Below are positions 11,314 through 22,022 of a stretch of DNA of 64,000 bases, piece after piece. The DNA lies in the NCBI GenBank assembly GCA_030685235.1, contig MU839094.1, forward strand, positions 372,001 to 436,000, in the 5' to 3' direction. The notes under the pieces were generated by a model. It was not told the origin of the DNA, ran no database searches, and saw only the letters and a list, made by a program, of their open reading frames with translations. Numbering within the stretch: the first letter of the stretch is position 1; every line of letters begins with the position of its first letter. The position numbers and the translations under genes were made by a program. This stretch comes from Copromyces sp. CBS 386.78 (taxonomy: Eukaryota > Ascomycota > Sordariomycetes > Sordariales > Sordariaceae).

Positions 11314-13123
11314 ATGAGCCAAGAGTACCAAACAACGACAGCGACCCTCGCAATGGATAGACGCACACCACCTTCACCTGCCCCTTCGGGAATAAGTCTT
11401 CATCATGACTATGTTCAACAACATCACCCAATGAACTTTCCCTCACAATTATTGGAGAACATGGCGCCAGCAGTGCCCTTCCAGACACATTCGCAGCCAG
11501 GGACAAGATATGGAACACCGGTTCCCCATCCTTTATCCCACTCTCAGAGCTTCGATACCGGACTCCAACAACAGTATCAGCGTGCCATCAGTGTCCATCC
11601 TGTAAGATAGACATCACATCCCCCCTCTCATAGCGGTCTTCTATCCATGATATGCTGACATGATGTTGGAAAATCCAGCAATATCACAACCAGTTGTACG
11701 GGCAAGACAGCAGTCCATATGGCCCCATCCCCGAGGTAAACTCTTTCCCAATCTGGCTTGAACTGGGCTTGTGAGTGGACGCTAACGTGGGTACCGTACC
11801 CCTTTCAGCCCTACAGTACTCCCGCGACGTCACCACCGACACCGGCACGACATGCCGAGCTTATGAACAGCAACATCAGGAATTCTCCCCTCAGGAATTT
11901 GACCCGAAGCTCCAAGATCGAGAAGAAGCCGCCAAGGAAAAAGAAGTCGTCAGCGGATTCGAAGAAGCTCGAGGGCAAAGTGGCAAGCCTGTTGCTCGAC
12001 AAGCCCCTAAGCCAGCAAAAGGTTCCCGAAGACCTGGTGATCACCAACATGGAGGAATACGTGAACCGAGGGAAGGATGTGCGACAACGGGAAGTTGAGA
12101 GCGGCAAGAACCCGGGCAAAGTCAAGCGGCCAATGAACGCCTTCATGCTGTACCGCAAGACGTACCAGGGCGTGGCCAAGGGCTGGGCGGACGAGCACAA
12201 CCACCAGGTGGTGTCGCGGGTGTGCGGCATGAGCTGGCCGATGGAGCCGGAGCAGGTGCGGGAGCAGTTCAAGGCATGGGCGGAGAAGGAGCGCGAGAAC
12301 CACCAGCAGGCCTTTCCCGACTACAAGTTCACGCCCACCAAGCCCTCCAAGGCGCCCAAGTACAAGGACGGCAACGAGAGCGAGTGTTCGGATCCCGAAT
12401 GGGACCCCACAGGCAGTATGCGGTCGCGAGCCCTAACGCGCGCTCGCTCGCTGACCAGGGCGTCCAGCGATGACTTTGACGATCATCCGCAGTATGTCAT
12501 GGGCCGCTTGACCTATCCGCCTTATGGGTACTCGGCGAGTAACTATAACACCATGGCCGCCTTCGCCGGGCACCGGTCCGCCTTCGAGTATTCCAACCCG
12601 GGCAAGGCCATGCCGGCGCCGTATGAGCCCCACACCGGGGCGCTGCGTGACGGGTCGTACTATGAGGCGCAGGTGCACACGCCGCCGAGACATGTCCATC
12701 ATGGCATGTCGGTTGAGGATATTGTGATGCGTAGGACGCCGTCGCCGACCATGGCCTACTCTGGAGGACACTCGCACGGTTTATCGATGTCCAAGGCTGA
12801 TGCGCACAGCCTGAGCCAATACGGCCAGCCCATGTTTAGCGATCACTTTACGGCCAGTCCGCCGCAGTACGACCTCCCAACGCAGCAGTCACAGCTGTTG
12901 AAGCAGGAGCACTACGACCACCAGCATGAGCAGAAGTATGACCCGCATCTGGAGCAAAAGTACCACCACCACAGTCATGACTCGCAACACGAGCAGAAGT
13001 ACGATGCCCACCACCACGAGCACAAGTACCATATGCTCGACGAGCCGCCGCGCATCGACCCGTCGCTAGAGAATGTGTACACGACCTCGGCCGGAGCGGG
13101 CATTCACAGCATGATTGGCAACG

Positions 13124-13156
<33 letters not shown>

Positions 13157-13491
13157 GTGATGGCGATAACAAAAACAGCGTCATGACGCAGGCGACCACC
13201 TCATCGACACAGAGCGCATGGCAACCCAACGCATCGGGATCCTCCGGGGGAGCCGGGCCCATGGCGTCCGGGGCTGATAGCGACAACGGCAGTGGCAGCC
13301 AGTTTGTCGACAGCTTCAACATGTACGAGGACGACCAAATGCGGCCACTTATTGAGAATGACTGGCAGGTGGAAAGCGTGGACCCTCCGCTTCCGGACAG
13401 CAGCCACTTTGACATGAGCTGGATGACGGATCAGCCTGTGGTAGCTGATGCAATCACGGTGAAGACGGAGCTGGTCAGCCACACGCCGTGA
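11314..13491 (+). CDS. HMG-box transcription factor, Ste11/Fmf-1-like
   Basis: Likely nuclear regulator of sexual development. Exons: 11314-11601, 11679-11735 and 11809-13491, with GT/AG borders and a GCTAAC branch site before the last acceptor, giving 675 residues. The HMG box covers about 219-295 (KRPMNAFMLYRKTYQ, NHQVVSRVCGMSWP, KAWAEKERENHQ, YKFTPTK). The helix 1 core and the NHQVVS..CG.SWP pattern recall the Ste11/Fmf-1 group rather than MAT HMG proteins. That assignment rests on memory of the family. Residues about 481-523 form a His-rich stretch with imperfect EQKYD-type repeats. An 11-glycine run at 555-565 is encoded by a GGC repeat. The C-terminus is acidic (MYEDDQ, VESVDPPLPDSSHF), as in activation domains. 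The start ATG at 11314 follows a purine-rich leader. Alternative: another sequence-specific HMG protein of the same class. Confidence 0.85.
13126..13158 (+). repeat. (GGC)9(GGT)2 coding trinucleotide repeat
   Basis: In-frame repeat encoding eleven glycines in the HMG-box protein, just before an acidic and Ser-rich tail. Repeat length is likely to vary between strains. Confidence 0.9.
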
Positions 13492-14251
13492 ATGATGGTC
13501 ACGGGTACAGTAACCAAACCACCTGGATGATACCCATGTCAGTTGGTGTTTTTAGATGATGATGCTATCTTGGGAAACGGGGGGCATTGCCACAATGGCG
13601 TGGTTAAGGGAGGCCGAACAAGTCCATTTTTCACATCTCTCTCTCTCTCTCTTTCTTTTTTTGGGAATCTGGAGTTTGGGAAACCAGGTTGCAAGGCCAG
13701 GAGTAATGAACTGGAATGAGAACAGGACACGGGACAGGATCTAGGATGGATTACAATCAATCATGGGTAGAGGACACTGAACGGGCACAGGGAACGGGGT
13801 TTGGGGTTTGGGGTCTTGGGATCGGAATTCTGAAATTTGGAATTGGGAATAGGCATTGGATGAATCATGGATTGGAGAAAGATACCTTGGATACCACAAC
13901 CACACACCCTCTTGGATAGAGAACCCTGTATGTTTACCACATGGCGCAAACACACCATTGTACTTTGAGGCTTGAGGCTTGTATGTGCTCGGGACCGAAG
14001 CATGTAAGCCAGGCATCTCTCGATCTGGGATTTCTTATTGATCTGAATGTAGACAAAACTCACCGACTTTGGAGCCACGGCAGCAAACAATCTATACCAA
14101 GTAAAGCTATGTGTACTGTGTCTCGTGCGCGTGTATCTTGATTAAAACATGCTCATCTGTAGGTTTTCCCGTCCAGCTGCCGTCTAAGCCGTCAAGCCGT
14201 GGTGGTGGTGCCTTGCATTCAAGATCAATCTCCAGTCGTGATTAGTCAATT

Positions 14252-14291
<40 letters not shown>

Positions 14292-14754
14292 AAAAGCAAA
14301 CAAATAACATGATGCGGTGGAGGTGGCTATGGTGTTGAGCGGGAGGCTCCGTGTTGAAGGTGGGTGACGATGACGAGCACGGCGGCCGCGACGTTTCCGG
14401 CATGAGGGTTGTGACTTGGAGTTGTCTTCTCCCTGCGAATCCAAGGAGCCGCAATTGGCACCCTACGACCCCGCTTCCTCGGCCGAGCTTGATAGTAGCA
14501 TAATCATTTGCATATATTGTTTACTTGCCAGCTGGACTGTATTTTAAGTGTGCACCTATGCAACTATGCAGTAGGCCATCGTTACGTACCTTGTAGCTTG
14601 GGACGTCAACATCGAGCACTTGACATCGACAATCCATCATCTGCATTCCAGACACCTCTACGGCCAAACCGCCTGCAACCGAATCTGCCCATCGCATACG
14701 ACCCAATTCTCGACGCCTCTTACGCCACGATTGTACATTTGAACAACGTCAATC
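13492..14754. other. Intergenic region, HMG gene to EMC5
   Basis: About 1.26 kb with no credible gene. It holds a CT repeat near 13636-13652, a GGGTTT-like direct repeat near 13796-13812, and an A37 run at 14253-14289. It contains the 3' end of the HMG gene and the promoter of emc5. Confidence 0.6.
14253..14289. repeat. A37 homopolymer
   Basis: Thirty-seven adenines lie in the intergenic space upstream of emc5. Length in the real genome may differ because such runs are hard to sequence. Confidence 0.8.
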
Positions 14755-15281
14755 ATGACGTGGATATCCAAAACCATCACCGTCTTTGGCAGCCTTCTCC
14801 TCGCCCATGCGTAAGCGCTCCCTCCCTCCCTCCCTCCCGATCGCGTCGGACCCCTGTCTGCTAGACACTCTGCTCTACTCTACGCTGGCCGGTTAAGATC
14901 TAACAATCTGGCGCACAATACAGATGCTACTCGGCCCAAGAGCACGCAGCACTGCAATCCTTCAAGGCGGCGGCCACGAGCACACTCACCTCGTCCACTT
15001 CGGTCGCATCGTCGCTACCCGTGGACATTGCCATCGAGACCATCGTCGCAACCCTCGTTATTGTGCTAGGCTTGGTTTTGGGCACGCGCCCGCTTCGGCC
15101 GATTCAATGGCGCGTCTGGGCCGGCAAAATTGAGCGGGAAGGGGAGGAAGGGTTCTTGGGCAACAACGGAGAGGTGGAAAAAGACTATCTGGGCAACCCC
15201 TTCAGCTCTTTGGAGAGCAGACCCAGCTTTGTCGACATTCGAAAGCAGCGCAAAGAGTTTGCCGATTTTGTGAAGCAGTGA
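14755..15281 (+). CDS. emc5: ER membrane protein complex subunit 5
   Basis: EMC5 is a small subunit of the ER membrane protein complex, which inserts and folds multipass and tail-anchored proteins; relatives are also called MMGT. Exons 14755-14810 and 14924-15281 give 137 residues, the usual family length. The N-terminal hydrophobic helix (about residues 6-21, TVFGSLLLAHACYSAQEH) follows directly after the start. A second helix lies near 51-72 (VDIAIETIVATLVIVLGLVLG). The conserved stretch after it includes LRPIQW and, near the C-terminus, SLESRPSFVDIRKQRKEFADF, which is typical of EMC5. The 113-bp intron begins GTAAGC at 14811 and ends CAG at 14923. It splits the codon after LLLAHA, so exon 1 alone would not be found by a simple ORF search. 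Confidence 0.9.
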
Positions 15282-15882
15282 GGGAGCCCGCGGGATGGGA
15301 TGCAATCGGAGCCTCACGACCTACGTCGAGTTGGTGCTATATGTTGTCCGGACCATGGGGTACATGCATTGTTGCGGTTCAATTTGAAGAGGATCTTTTC
15401 ATGGCATTGATGAGGTACCTAGAGCTATCTTTTCTGGGCTCTGCGGTCGTCACGTGGAGTACGTAGCCGCTTCATACGTACCGTATCTTGATCCACGGTT
15501 GGTCAATGTGCTCCTTCCCAAGTTGTCGGGCGTGTGCCAGATGCCTGGTATGATGGTAGGATGGCTTGGGAGCTCCTGCCGGAACATGAGAAGTCATGCG
15601 CACCGAGGCATCCACTCTTCCGTCGTTTTCACAAAAGCTTTTCTGATCGAAAGACGTGGAATCCAACGCACACTTTTTCCAATTTCCCCTTCACGTAGTG
15701 TTTTTATTTAAGTACTTGTAGGTGCTGACCTCGCCCATCCTCATCTAGCAGCTCTCACCAGCATCTGGTATCCTGTCTATTACTCATTTCCCTCCCCCGT
15801 CCCCATCTCCATTTTTCCACTCTTCCTTCACCTCTCTCGTCGATACCACCAATGAGAGTGTGAGGGTGTCAACCTCTTGACT
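15282..15882. other. Intergenic region and 5' leader of msh5
   Basis: About 600 bp. Apart from a pyrimidine-rich stretch near 15745-15845, typical of fungal leaders, and the tiny uORF at 15852, I see nothing distinctive. Confidence 0.55.
15852..15863 (+). promoter_or_regulatory. Three-codon upstream ORF before msh5
   Basis: ATG AGA GTG TGA lies 19 nt before the msh5 start at 15883 and immediately follows a pyrimidine-rich tract. If transcription starts upstream of it, scanning ribosomes meet this AUG first, so it could lower MSH5 translation. Whether it is in the mRNA cannot be seen. Confidence 0.45.
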
Positions 15883-18800
15883 ATGAGTTCCTCCATTCGG
15901 GTCAGTAGTGACCCTTCGGGCCGCTCTACTACTTCACCGGCGGTCACCCCCTCAAGCTTGGTAGCATCCACAACTGCTTCACGCCGTCCAGCTTCGAGTT
16001 CGTCTCGAGCCTCTTTGCGTCGGCGAAGCGTCACTTCTTCTTCCCGTAGAGATGTAAGCGGCTCCTCTTCGGCCCGCCGTAGAGGAAGTGCTGCTCGACC
16101 ATATTCCACACCATCTAGAACTCCACGGCCTCGGGCGTCATCACAGTCTCTTCCTCGACCCACATCGTCATCGTCATCCCGTCAAAGCCGATATCACATA
16201 CGAAGCACTCGATTTCAGTCATCCAGACACACTGCCTCCGTAGCCTCTGAGAGACCATCGGCAAAATCTTCGTCATCATTCCGGTCTACCCCGCCTGGCT
16301 TGAATTTTAGATCTCCTAGACCCGTGGAGCCTCTTTTCTCATCTACCTCTCCATCGCGACGCGAACCCCAAAGCTCTCCAAAATTGCCCACCCTACCAAG
16401 AGCATCGAGTAGAGATCTTCGTCGATCCTCCTCCGCCACGCCGATGACCGCGAGATCTTCGACTTCTCACCGTCCTGCCTATACTGCCACTCTTTCTCGA
16501 TACGGCGAGGCAGAAGAGGAGAGGTACAGAGAGCAGACTTCCGATGCACTGAACGAAGTCATTATGGCTGTCGATATGAACAGAGATGGAAAGGTCGGAT
16601 GCGCATACTATATCGTCCTTGATGAGACTTTGATCATCGAAGAAGACGTCTCCATGGGCGGGATTGAAACTGTGGCCACTTTGGTCCTCCAAGCGCAGCC
16701 AACGACTATCATGGTGCCAAACAGGGCTCCCCAAACACTTACCGAGTTCCTCGAACAGGATGCGCAAAAGCTTGACGACGACGATGCCACCGAAATTCGA
16801 GGGCTCTATATCCTTCGCCATCTTGTCAGTGCAGAATTTGACTATGACGCAAGCAAAAAAGCGCTTTTGGGGCTTTACAACGATGCGTCTTCCGGAGACG
16901 GGATGCCGCCAGGGGAAGAAGACGAAGACGCCGTGCATTGCATTGGCGGTTCGAGCCACAGACGACTGGTGCGTCTAGAGAAGACAGTCAATCTCAGTAG
17001 CCATCTTTCGATTGGTTGTGCTGGGGCCGTGTTGAGTGACCTTGAGCGTCGCCGCAGCACTGAATATCTCGCCCCTGGTGCCGAGGCACCAATCTCTTTC
17101 AGAGTCAAGGCAATCACCATGAGTTCGCAGTCAGATGTGATGCTCATAAGTGCAGACGCCTTGTTGTCGCTACAGATAATGCGAACGGAGCTTCACCCAA
17201 ACCCGCAACGCCAGTACCTTGGAGGCTCCGAGAACAAAGTCAAGGAAAGCCTTTCGATTGCCGGGCTCCTCCAAGCTTTAGCAGGCACGGTCCAAGGGAA
17301 AGCAAGACTCCGTCAAATGCTCTTTCAACCAAGCCTTGATGTCGATGTTATCGAAGAGAGACAGAGGAGCATTGCGGTCTTTCTCCGCCCCGAGAACAGC
17401 GATATTGCAGCAAGCATACGGAGGCAGTTGAAAAAGGTCAAGAACATCAAGGCCGCATTGCACCATGTCAGAGGTGGTATTGACCGAATACGGGGGCAGC
17501 TATCTCTTCGGATCAACGACTGGAGGGCGATTTTGCGGTTCACAATGATTGCAACCCAACTACGGGAGGACATACGTTCCCTTGCGGGAGGCCAAGGCTT
17601 GAGCATCTATGCAAAGGTAATTCAATATGTCACAGAGGGGGCCAGTTGGATACTCTGCTGACACATGATTTTCTACCAGCTCCAAGAGGATATTGACACT
17701 CAGGGTCTTCTCCAGGCCGGAGAGATGATAGTGAACACTATCGACTTCAAGTTGTCACAAGACACGGGTCGAACAGAAATCGTACCAGGCGCCAGTGAGA
17801 GATTAGACGAGCTCAAGGACGACTATACTCAGGTGTTCCAAGAGCTTTCCGATATCAGACGAGAGGTATTGGCGCAAGTTCCAAGATGGGCTGTCCAATA
17901 TGTCGAGGAATGCACAATAGTGCCCCGACTTGGGTTTCTCATCGCAGTGACCCTAAACCCTGAAACGGGAGAAGGTGCTTTCAACGGAAGGGGAGTTGCA
18001 GATGACGAGTGGCACCAGGTGGTGACGGACCATCAGCGCGCTTACTACAAGAACAAGACGATGGTCGAGCTGGACGACATATATGGCGATTTAACTGAAG
18101 AGATTGCAGGTGACTAACCAGGAATATACATGTTGAATTTAAAGACGTATCTGACAGTCATCCAGATGAGGAAATTGAGGTCATCGTGGAGCTGGCCGCG
18201 GCTGTTTACAAGCACGAAAATGCTCTGATTCGCGCCTCGGAACTCGTGGGGGAGCTTGACAGTCTGTTTGCGTTGGCTTTGGCTGCAGAGAAGTACAACT
18301 GGGCGCGACCAAAGATGACATCCGAGAACATCATTGACATTGAGGGCGGACGTCACCCTCTCCAAGAGCTTCTCGTACCGTCTTTCATCCCCAACGACTG
18401 CTTACTCAAGGGTGGCCGCGGATCGGAAGAAAACGATGAGGTTGATCTCATTGGTGCCAAGGACGAACCTAAAGAGTCGTCGGTCCTGATTCTGACCGGA
18501 CCAAACAGCTCGGGAAAGAGCATCTACATGAAACAGGTCGCCCTAATCGTCTATCTGGCACACATTGGAAGCTACGTGCCCGTCACGCGTGCCACAATCG
18601 GAATAACGGATCGAATCTTGACACGGGTCGCTACCCGAGAAACTGCCATGGACGACGAAAGCGCATTCATGACCGATCTCAAACAAGCAGCCTTCTCCAC
18701 CAACTTTGCAACCCGGCGAAGCCTCATTCTCGCAGACGAGTTTGGAAAAGGCACCACCATGGAAGCCGGCGCGGCCATCTTCGCAGCGTATATCTACCAC

Positions 18801-19298
18801 TTCCTGGAGTTGGATGCAGATCGACCCAGGATGCTCGTGAGCACGCACTTTCACGATGTGTTCAACAAAGGATTCCTAAAACCCGAGGAGGGCGTGGCGT
18901 ATGCTCACATGGAAGTTCGACTGGACCCGGAGGCGAAAGAGATTGAAAAGCGAATCACGTATTTGTACCGCCTTGTTCCTGGACGGGCTGAACACAGCCT
19001 GGGACTTATGTGTGCGGCGATCAACGGCATCCAGGATGATGTGTTGAAGAGAGCCCAGGAGATTCTAGACATGCTTGAAGGAGATGAAGACATTGAGGAG
19101 GTATTTTCGAAACCCAGTGATGAGGATATCAAGGCATTGAAGGATGCGGAGCTTGTTGCTAGGCGGTTTCTTGCCATGGAATTACCAGAAGATGGGAGTA
19201 CTACCGTGAACGGTCGTTCGGTTCGGGATATGGTGAGGGACATCTTGACGATCGAGGAGGATGGGGGAGAAGTAGGCGAGGGTGAATCTGAAGAGTGA
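15883..19298 (+). CDS. msh5: MutS homologue MSH5 (meiotic)
   Basis: MSH5 pairs with MSH4 as a clamp that stabilises crossover intermediates in meiosis and does not repair mismatches. Exons 15883-17616, 17680-18109 and 18166-19298 give 1,098 residues. The MutS core starts near residue 223 (VIMAVDMNRDGKVGCAYY). The lever/clamp region includes SIAGLLQALAGT. The ATPase has Walker A at about 833-840 (TGPNSSGKSIYMKQ) and Walker B at about 907-918 (SLILADEFGKGT). GPNSSGKSIY with DEFGKGT is the MSH5 pattern; MSH4 has GPNMSGKS and DELGRGT. The first 215 or so residues are a Ser/Arg/Thr-rich low-complexity extension, longer than in yeast MSH5. ATG 15883 is the first in-frame ATG. If the extension is untranslated, a later start would be needed, but the frame is open throughout. 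Confidence 0.93.
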
Positions 19299-19831
19299 AC
19301 ACGTGCAGTAGAGAAGGTGAATGTCAATTTGTAAATTCGTGTAGTTGTGCATTTAGATAAACAAGTAACTAAAAAATAAATAAAAATAAATGGTTGGACC
19401 GAGAAAGCAATGTCGAGTAACTGGTGCAGAATGATCATGAACTGAGTTCTTGGAGAACTGAGATTGCTTTGATTTTGAAGATACCCAGACTCTACCGCCA
19501 CCCATCGTCTAATATACAACCATGAAGGCCATCTCAAGCTCGCTACTATCTCTTTTTCGCTCGGGTATCATAAATGCCACGCTAATCCTCTCTCCCCTCT
19601 CCGCTCTCTAACATAACATATCCATCAGGTTTCCCCGTACCATAGCATAGAAGCCCGCTTCTTGGTTGCTGTTCTTTCCTCATAAACACATAACTCATAC
19701 ATTATTCCTGCCTGTCCGCCGCGCAGTGCAAAGCGTCCGCTTGCCTCCCTGTCTGCTCCGTCTTTCCTCATTATATCCACCGTCAGGGCCATCTCCCATG
19801 TCAACATAACACACGCAATATCATCCATCAC
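19299..19831. other. Intergenic region between convergent msh5 and CFEM gene
   Basis: About 530 bp of 3' flank for both genes. An A/T-rich stretch near 19365-19392 (AAAATAAATAAAAATAAA) is a plausible polyadenylation region for msh5. No gene is evident. Confidence 0.55.
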
Positions 19832-20680
19832 CTATCCAAACACCGCCGCCGCGACAGTTAAACACACAAGTGCCGATACCCATTGCAAGATGGGTGATGA
19901 AACCATCACACCCTTGACGCCAGAACTTGGAATTGGCCCCGGCCCATACGGGCTCGAATCCGGACGAGGTTTGTTGGAGACAGGAGCGGAGGTGGCTGCC
20001 TCGTCGGCTGGTTTGGTTGAGGAGGGCTTGGGTTCAAGCGTGCGGCTCGTACTGATGCTGCTACTGGTGTTTTCTGGTGCGGAGGTGGTGGCGTCTGATG
20101 GGGAAGTGGTGGTGCTTGTTGACGATGAAGACGATTCTAACGTAGTCGGTATCGTCGTTGACTTTGTTGTACTTGCTGGTGGGGACACCCGTGTAGTAGT
20201 CGCCGTCACCGCCGGCGGCGGCTGTACCGTAACCAGTGTCGTAGGAACAGGCTGATGAACCGTGGTAGTCGCAATGGTTGGCGAAGGCGGAAGGTTCTTG
20301 ACCAGCCTGCTAGCCCACGCCTCAGCTATCTCCAGCTTCTCCTCGGGGATCGGTTGGCGGATCGATTTGCAACCAGCCTCCATGATGTCGAGCAGAGTGT
20401 CTTCGGCGCGGCGGAGCTCAGCTTCGCAGTAGTAGGACATGCAGGTCAAGGCTAGCTCGAGGAAGATGCCCTTGCCGGAGAACTTGCACATGCATTGCGG
20501 GTTGTCGGTGCCGCAGCCGGAAACATTGACGCAGCTCTCGACGCAGGAGGGGAAGACAAATGCTGCTGGCGATGTTGAGGACGAGGATGATGATGTGGGA
20601 GATGCTCGCCCGGGTGTTGTGTAAAGGAGTGATGAGCTGGCGCATATGAGCGCAAAACGAATGAGTCTGTTTGAGATCAT
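19832..20680 (-). CDS. CFEM-domain GPI-anchored cell-wall protein
   Basis: A surface protein of 282 residues. The N-terminus is a signal peptide (about 1-26, RLIRFALICASSSLLYTTPG). A CFEM domain spans about 46-104 with the eight expected cysteines at 46, 50, 56, 63, 65, 80, 85 and 104. Ser/Thr-rich stalk sequence follows from about 130 to 255 (probable O-glycosylation). A C-terminal hydrophobic tail (ILQWVSALVCLTVAAAVFG) serves as the GPI-attachment signal. CFEM proteins take part in haem or iron capture, wall integrity or host interaction. Which role applies here cannot be read from sequence. It is a single exon, starting at the first ATG (20680). Confidence 0.88.
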   Translation of the reverse strand: MISNRLIRFALICASSSLLYTTPGRASPTSSSSSSTSPAAFVFPSCVESCVNVSGCGTDNPQCMCKFSGKGIFLELALTCMSYYCEAELRRAEDTLLDIMEAGCKSIRQPIPEEKLEIAEAWASRLVKNLPPSPTIATTTVHQPVPTTLVTVQPPPAVTATTTRVSPPASTTKSTTIPTTLESSSSSTSTTTSPSDATTSAPENTSSSISTSRTLEPKPSSTKPADEAATSAPVSNKPRPDSSPYGPGPIPSSGVKGVMVSSPILQWVSALVCLTVAAAVFG

Positions 20681-22022
20681 GATGTTGTTTGGGTTTTGGC
20701 TTCACGAACGAACGAAGGAGTGCGCTTGATGTGATCGTGAGTGAGCTCCTTTCAGAAGCGGGTGAGAAGGATTGAAGTCAAGTTATAACTCTTAAAGAAC
20801 ATGCATGGTGCCTGGAGGGCGTGAAGATGAGCGGCGACGAGGTTGGTGAGGATAAGAATGAAAGACGCAAACGGAAGAGACAGGTATCGAGAGGAGGTTA
20901 GGAGAAACCGCCAGGTGGTTGGAATCGGTTGGAATTCTAGTGACGTTCTAATGCTGCTAGCACTTCTTCATGATGGCTTACATGAGCGGGAAATACTTGG
21001 CCGCCCGCTGGCATGGAAGACGGAAGACTTGTCTCACTTTGTCAAGCCTCCAAGGGTTTCCATCTGCGCGATCGCGTGCAGGGGCGCGTTGCCCAAGGAG
21101 ATGGTGGTGCTGGTGATGGCGCTCCCATTCTGAAACATGACAGCAGGGCCCGGATCTTGATGTTGCCGTTTCGAGAAAGGGCAGCCAATCATTCAAGTTT
21201 TCCAATGCAACATCGTCAAGGTTGGGTAAGGACTTAAAAGCCTGAGCGCGCTCATCCGAGTGATACGTATAGGAGTCATATTGTCGTGTACGAGGGCGTA
21301 CTATGCATGTTGCAAAGGTAGGTCAATCGTTCAGCATATTTGTCCAAATAGGGAATGGAATGAGGGTATTCAGAAGTCTTGGATGGTGACTTGGGAGAAT
21401 CAGACTTGGAGTACAGTCTTTCAAGTTTGTATTGGCCTGTACATATGTTGTGTAAGTGACCGTATCGAAGTCTGTACAATCTGATGCTGGTTTGTTTGTT
21501 AGATCGGTACTCCTAGCATACCTACTGGACAAGATCTATCCCAAACTGTCCTAAGCCTACAAGGATAGGATGTAATGGCTAGGTGCAAATTAAAAAGGCA
21601 TTAGAAAAAAACAACACGGTATATCCAAGGTGAGATTACGCTTTAGTACGGATTAATCAGATATTGAAACACCTAGGAAGGTTGACCAGAGGTCTCGAAC
21701 TAACAAACAAACCAGTATTGGACTGTACGCGGATGACATGCCCCGGATACGCGTGGAGTGTGGGGAATTCTCTTCTAGTCTAGGCCTCTTCCCCGGACAC
21801 TGTGTACTGCGCTAGTCACAGTGCAGCGAATCTCGTTCCTGACGGTATCGTGGGGCATTTTTCTTATCGTGGGCTACGATAAGCCAAAATTTCCCCGGTT
21901 CCAAACACCACTGATTCCGTCACTTCGCTAGAACCGCAAGCTGGTAGTAAACAACAAACCGCCATCTTCAACCTCCACCCACTCCTTCCTTACCTCGAAT
22001 CGGCCTCATACTTCCCGACAAC
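20681..22022. other. Intergenic region between divergent CFEM gene and acl4
   Basis: About 1.34 kb upstream of both genes. Short open frames such as 20843-21133 have no recognisable features. The only structured signal I see is the paired GATA-type inverted repeat at 21863-21883. Confidence 0.55.
21863..21883. promoter_or_regulatory. Inverted pair of GATA-type sites upstream of acl4
   Basis: CTTATCGT and ACGATAAG form a perfect 8-bp inverted repeat around the 5-bp spacer GGGCT, 140 bp before the acl4 start. Each arm holds the HGATAR consensus bound by fungal GATA factors, which often use closely paired sites. It could equally be a hairpin, and binding is inference. Confidence 0.4.
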
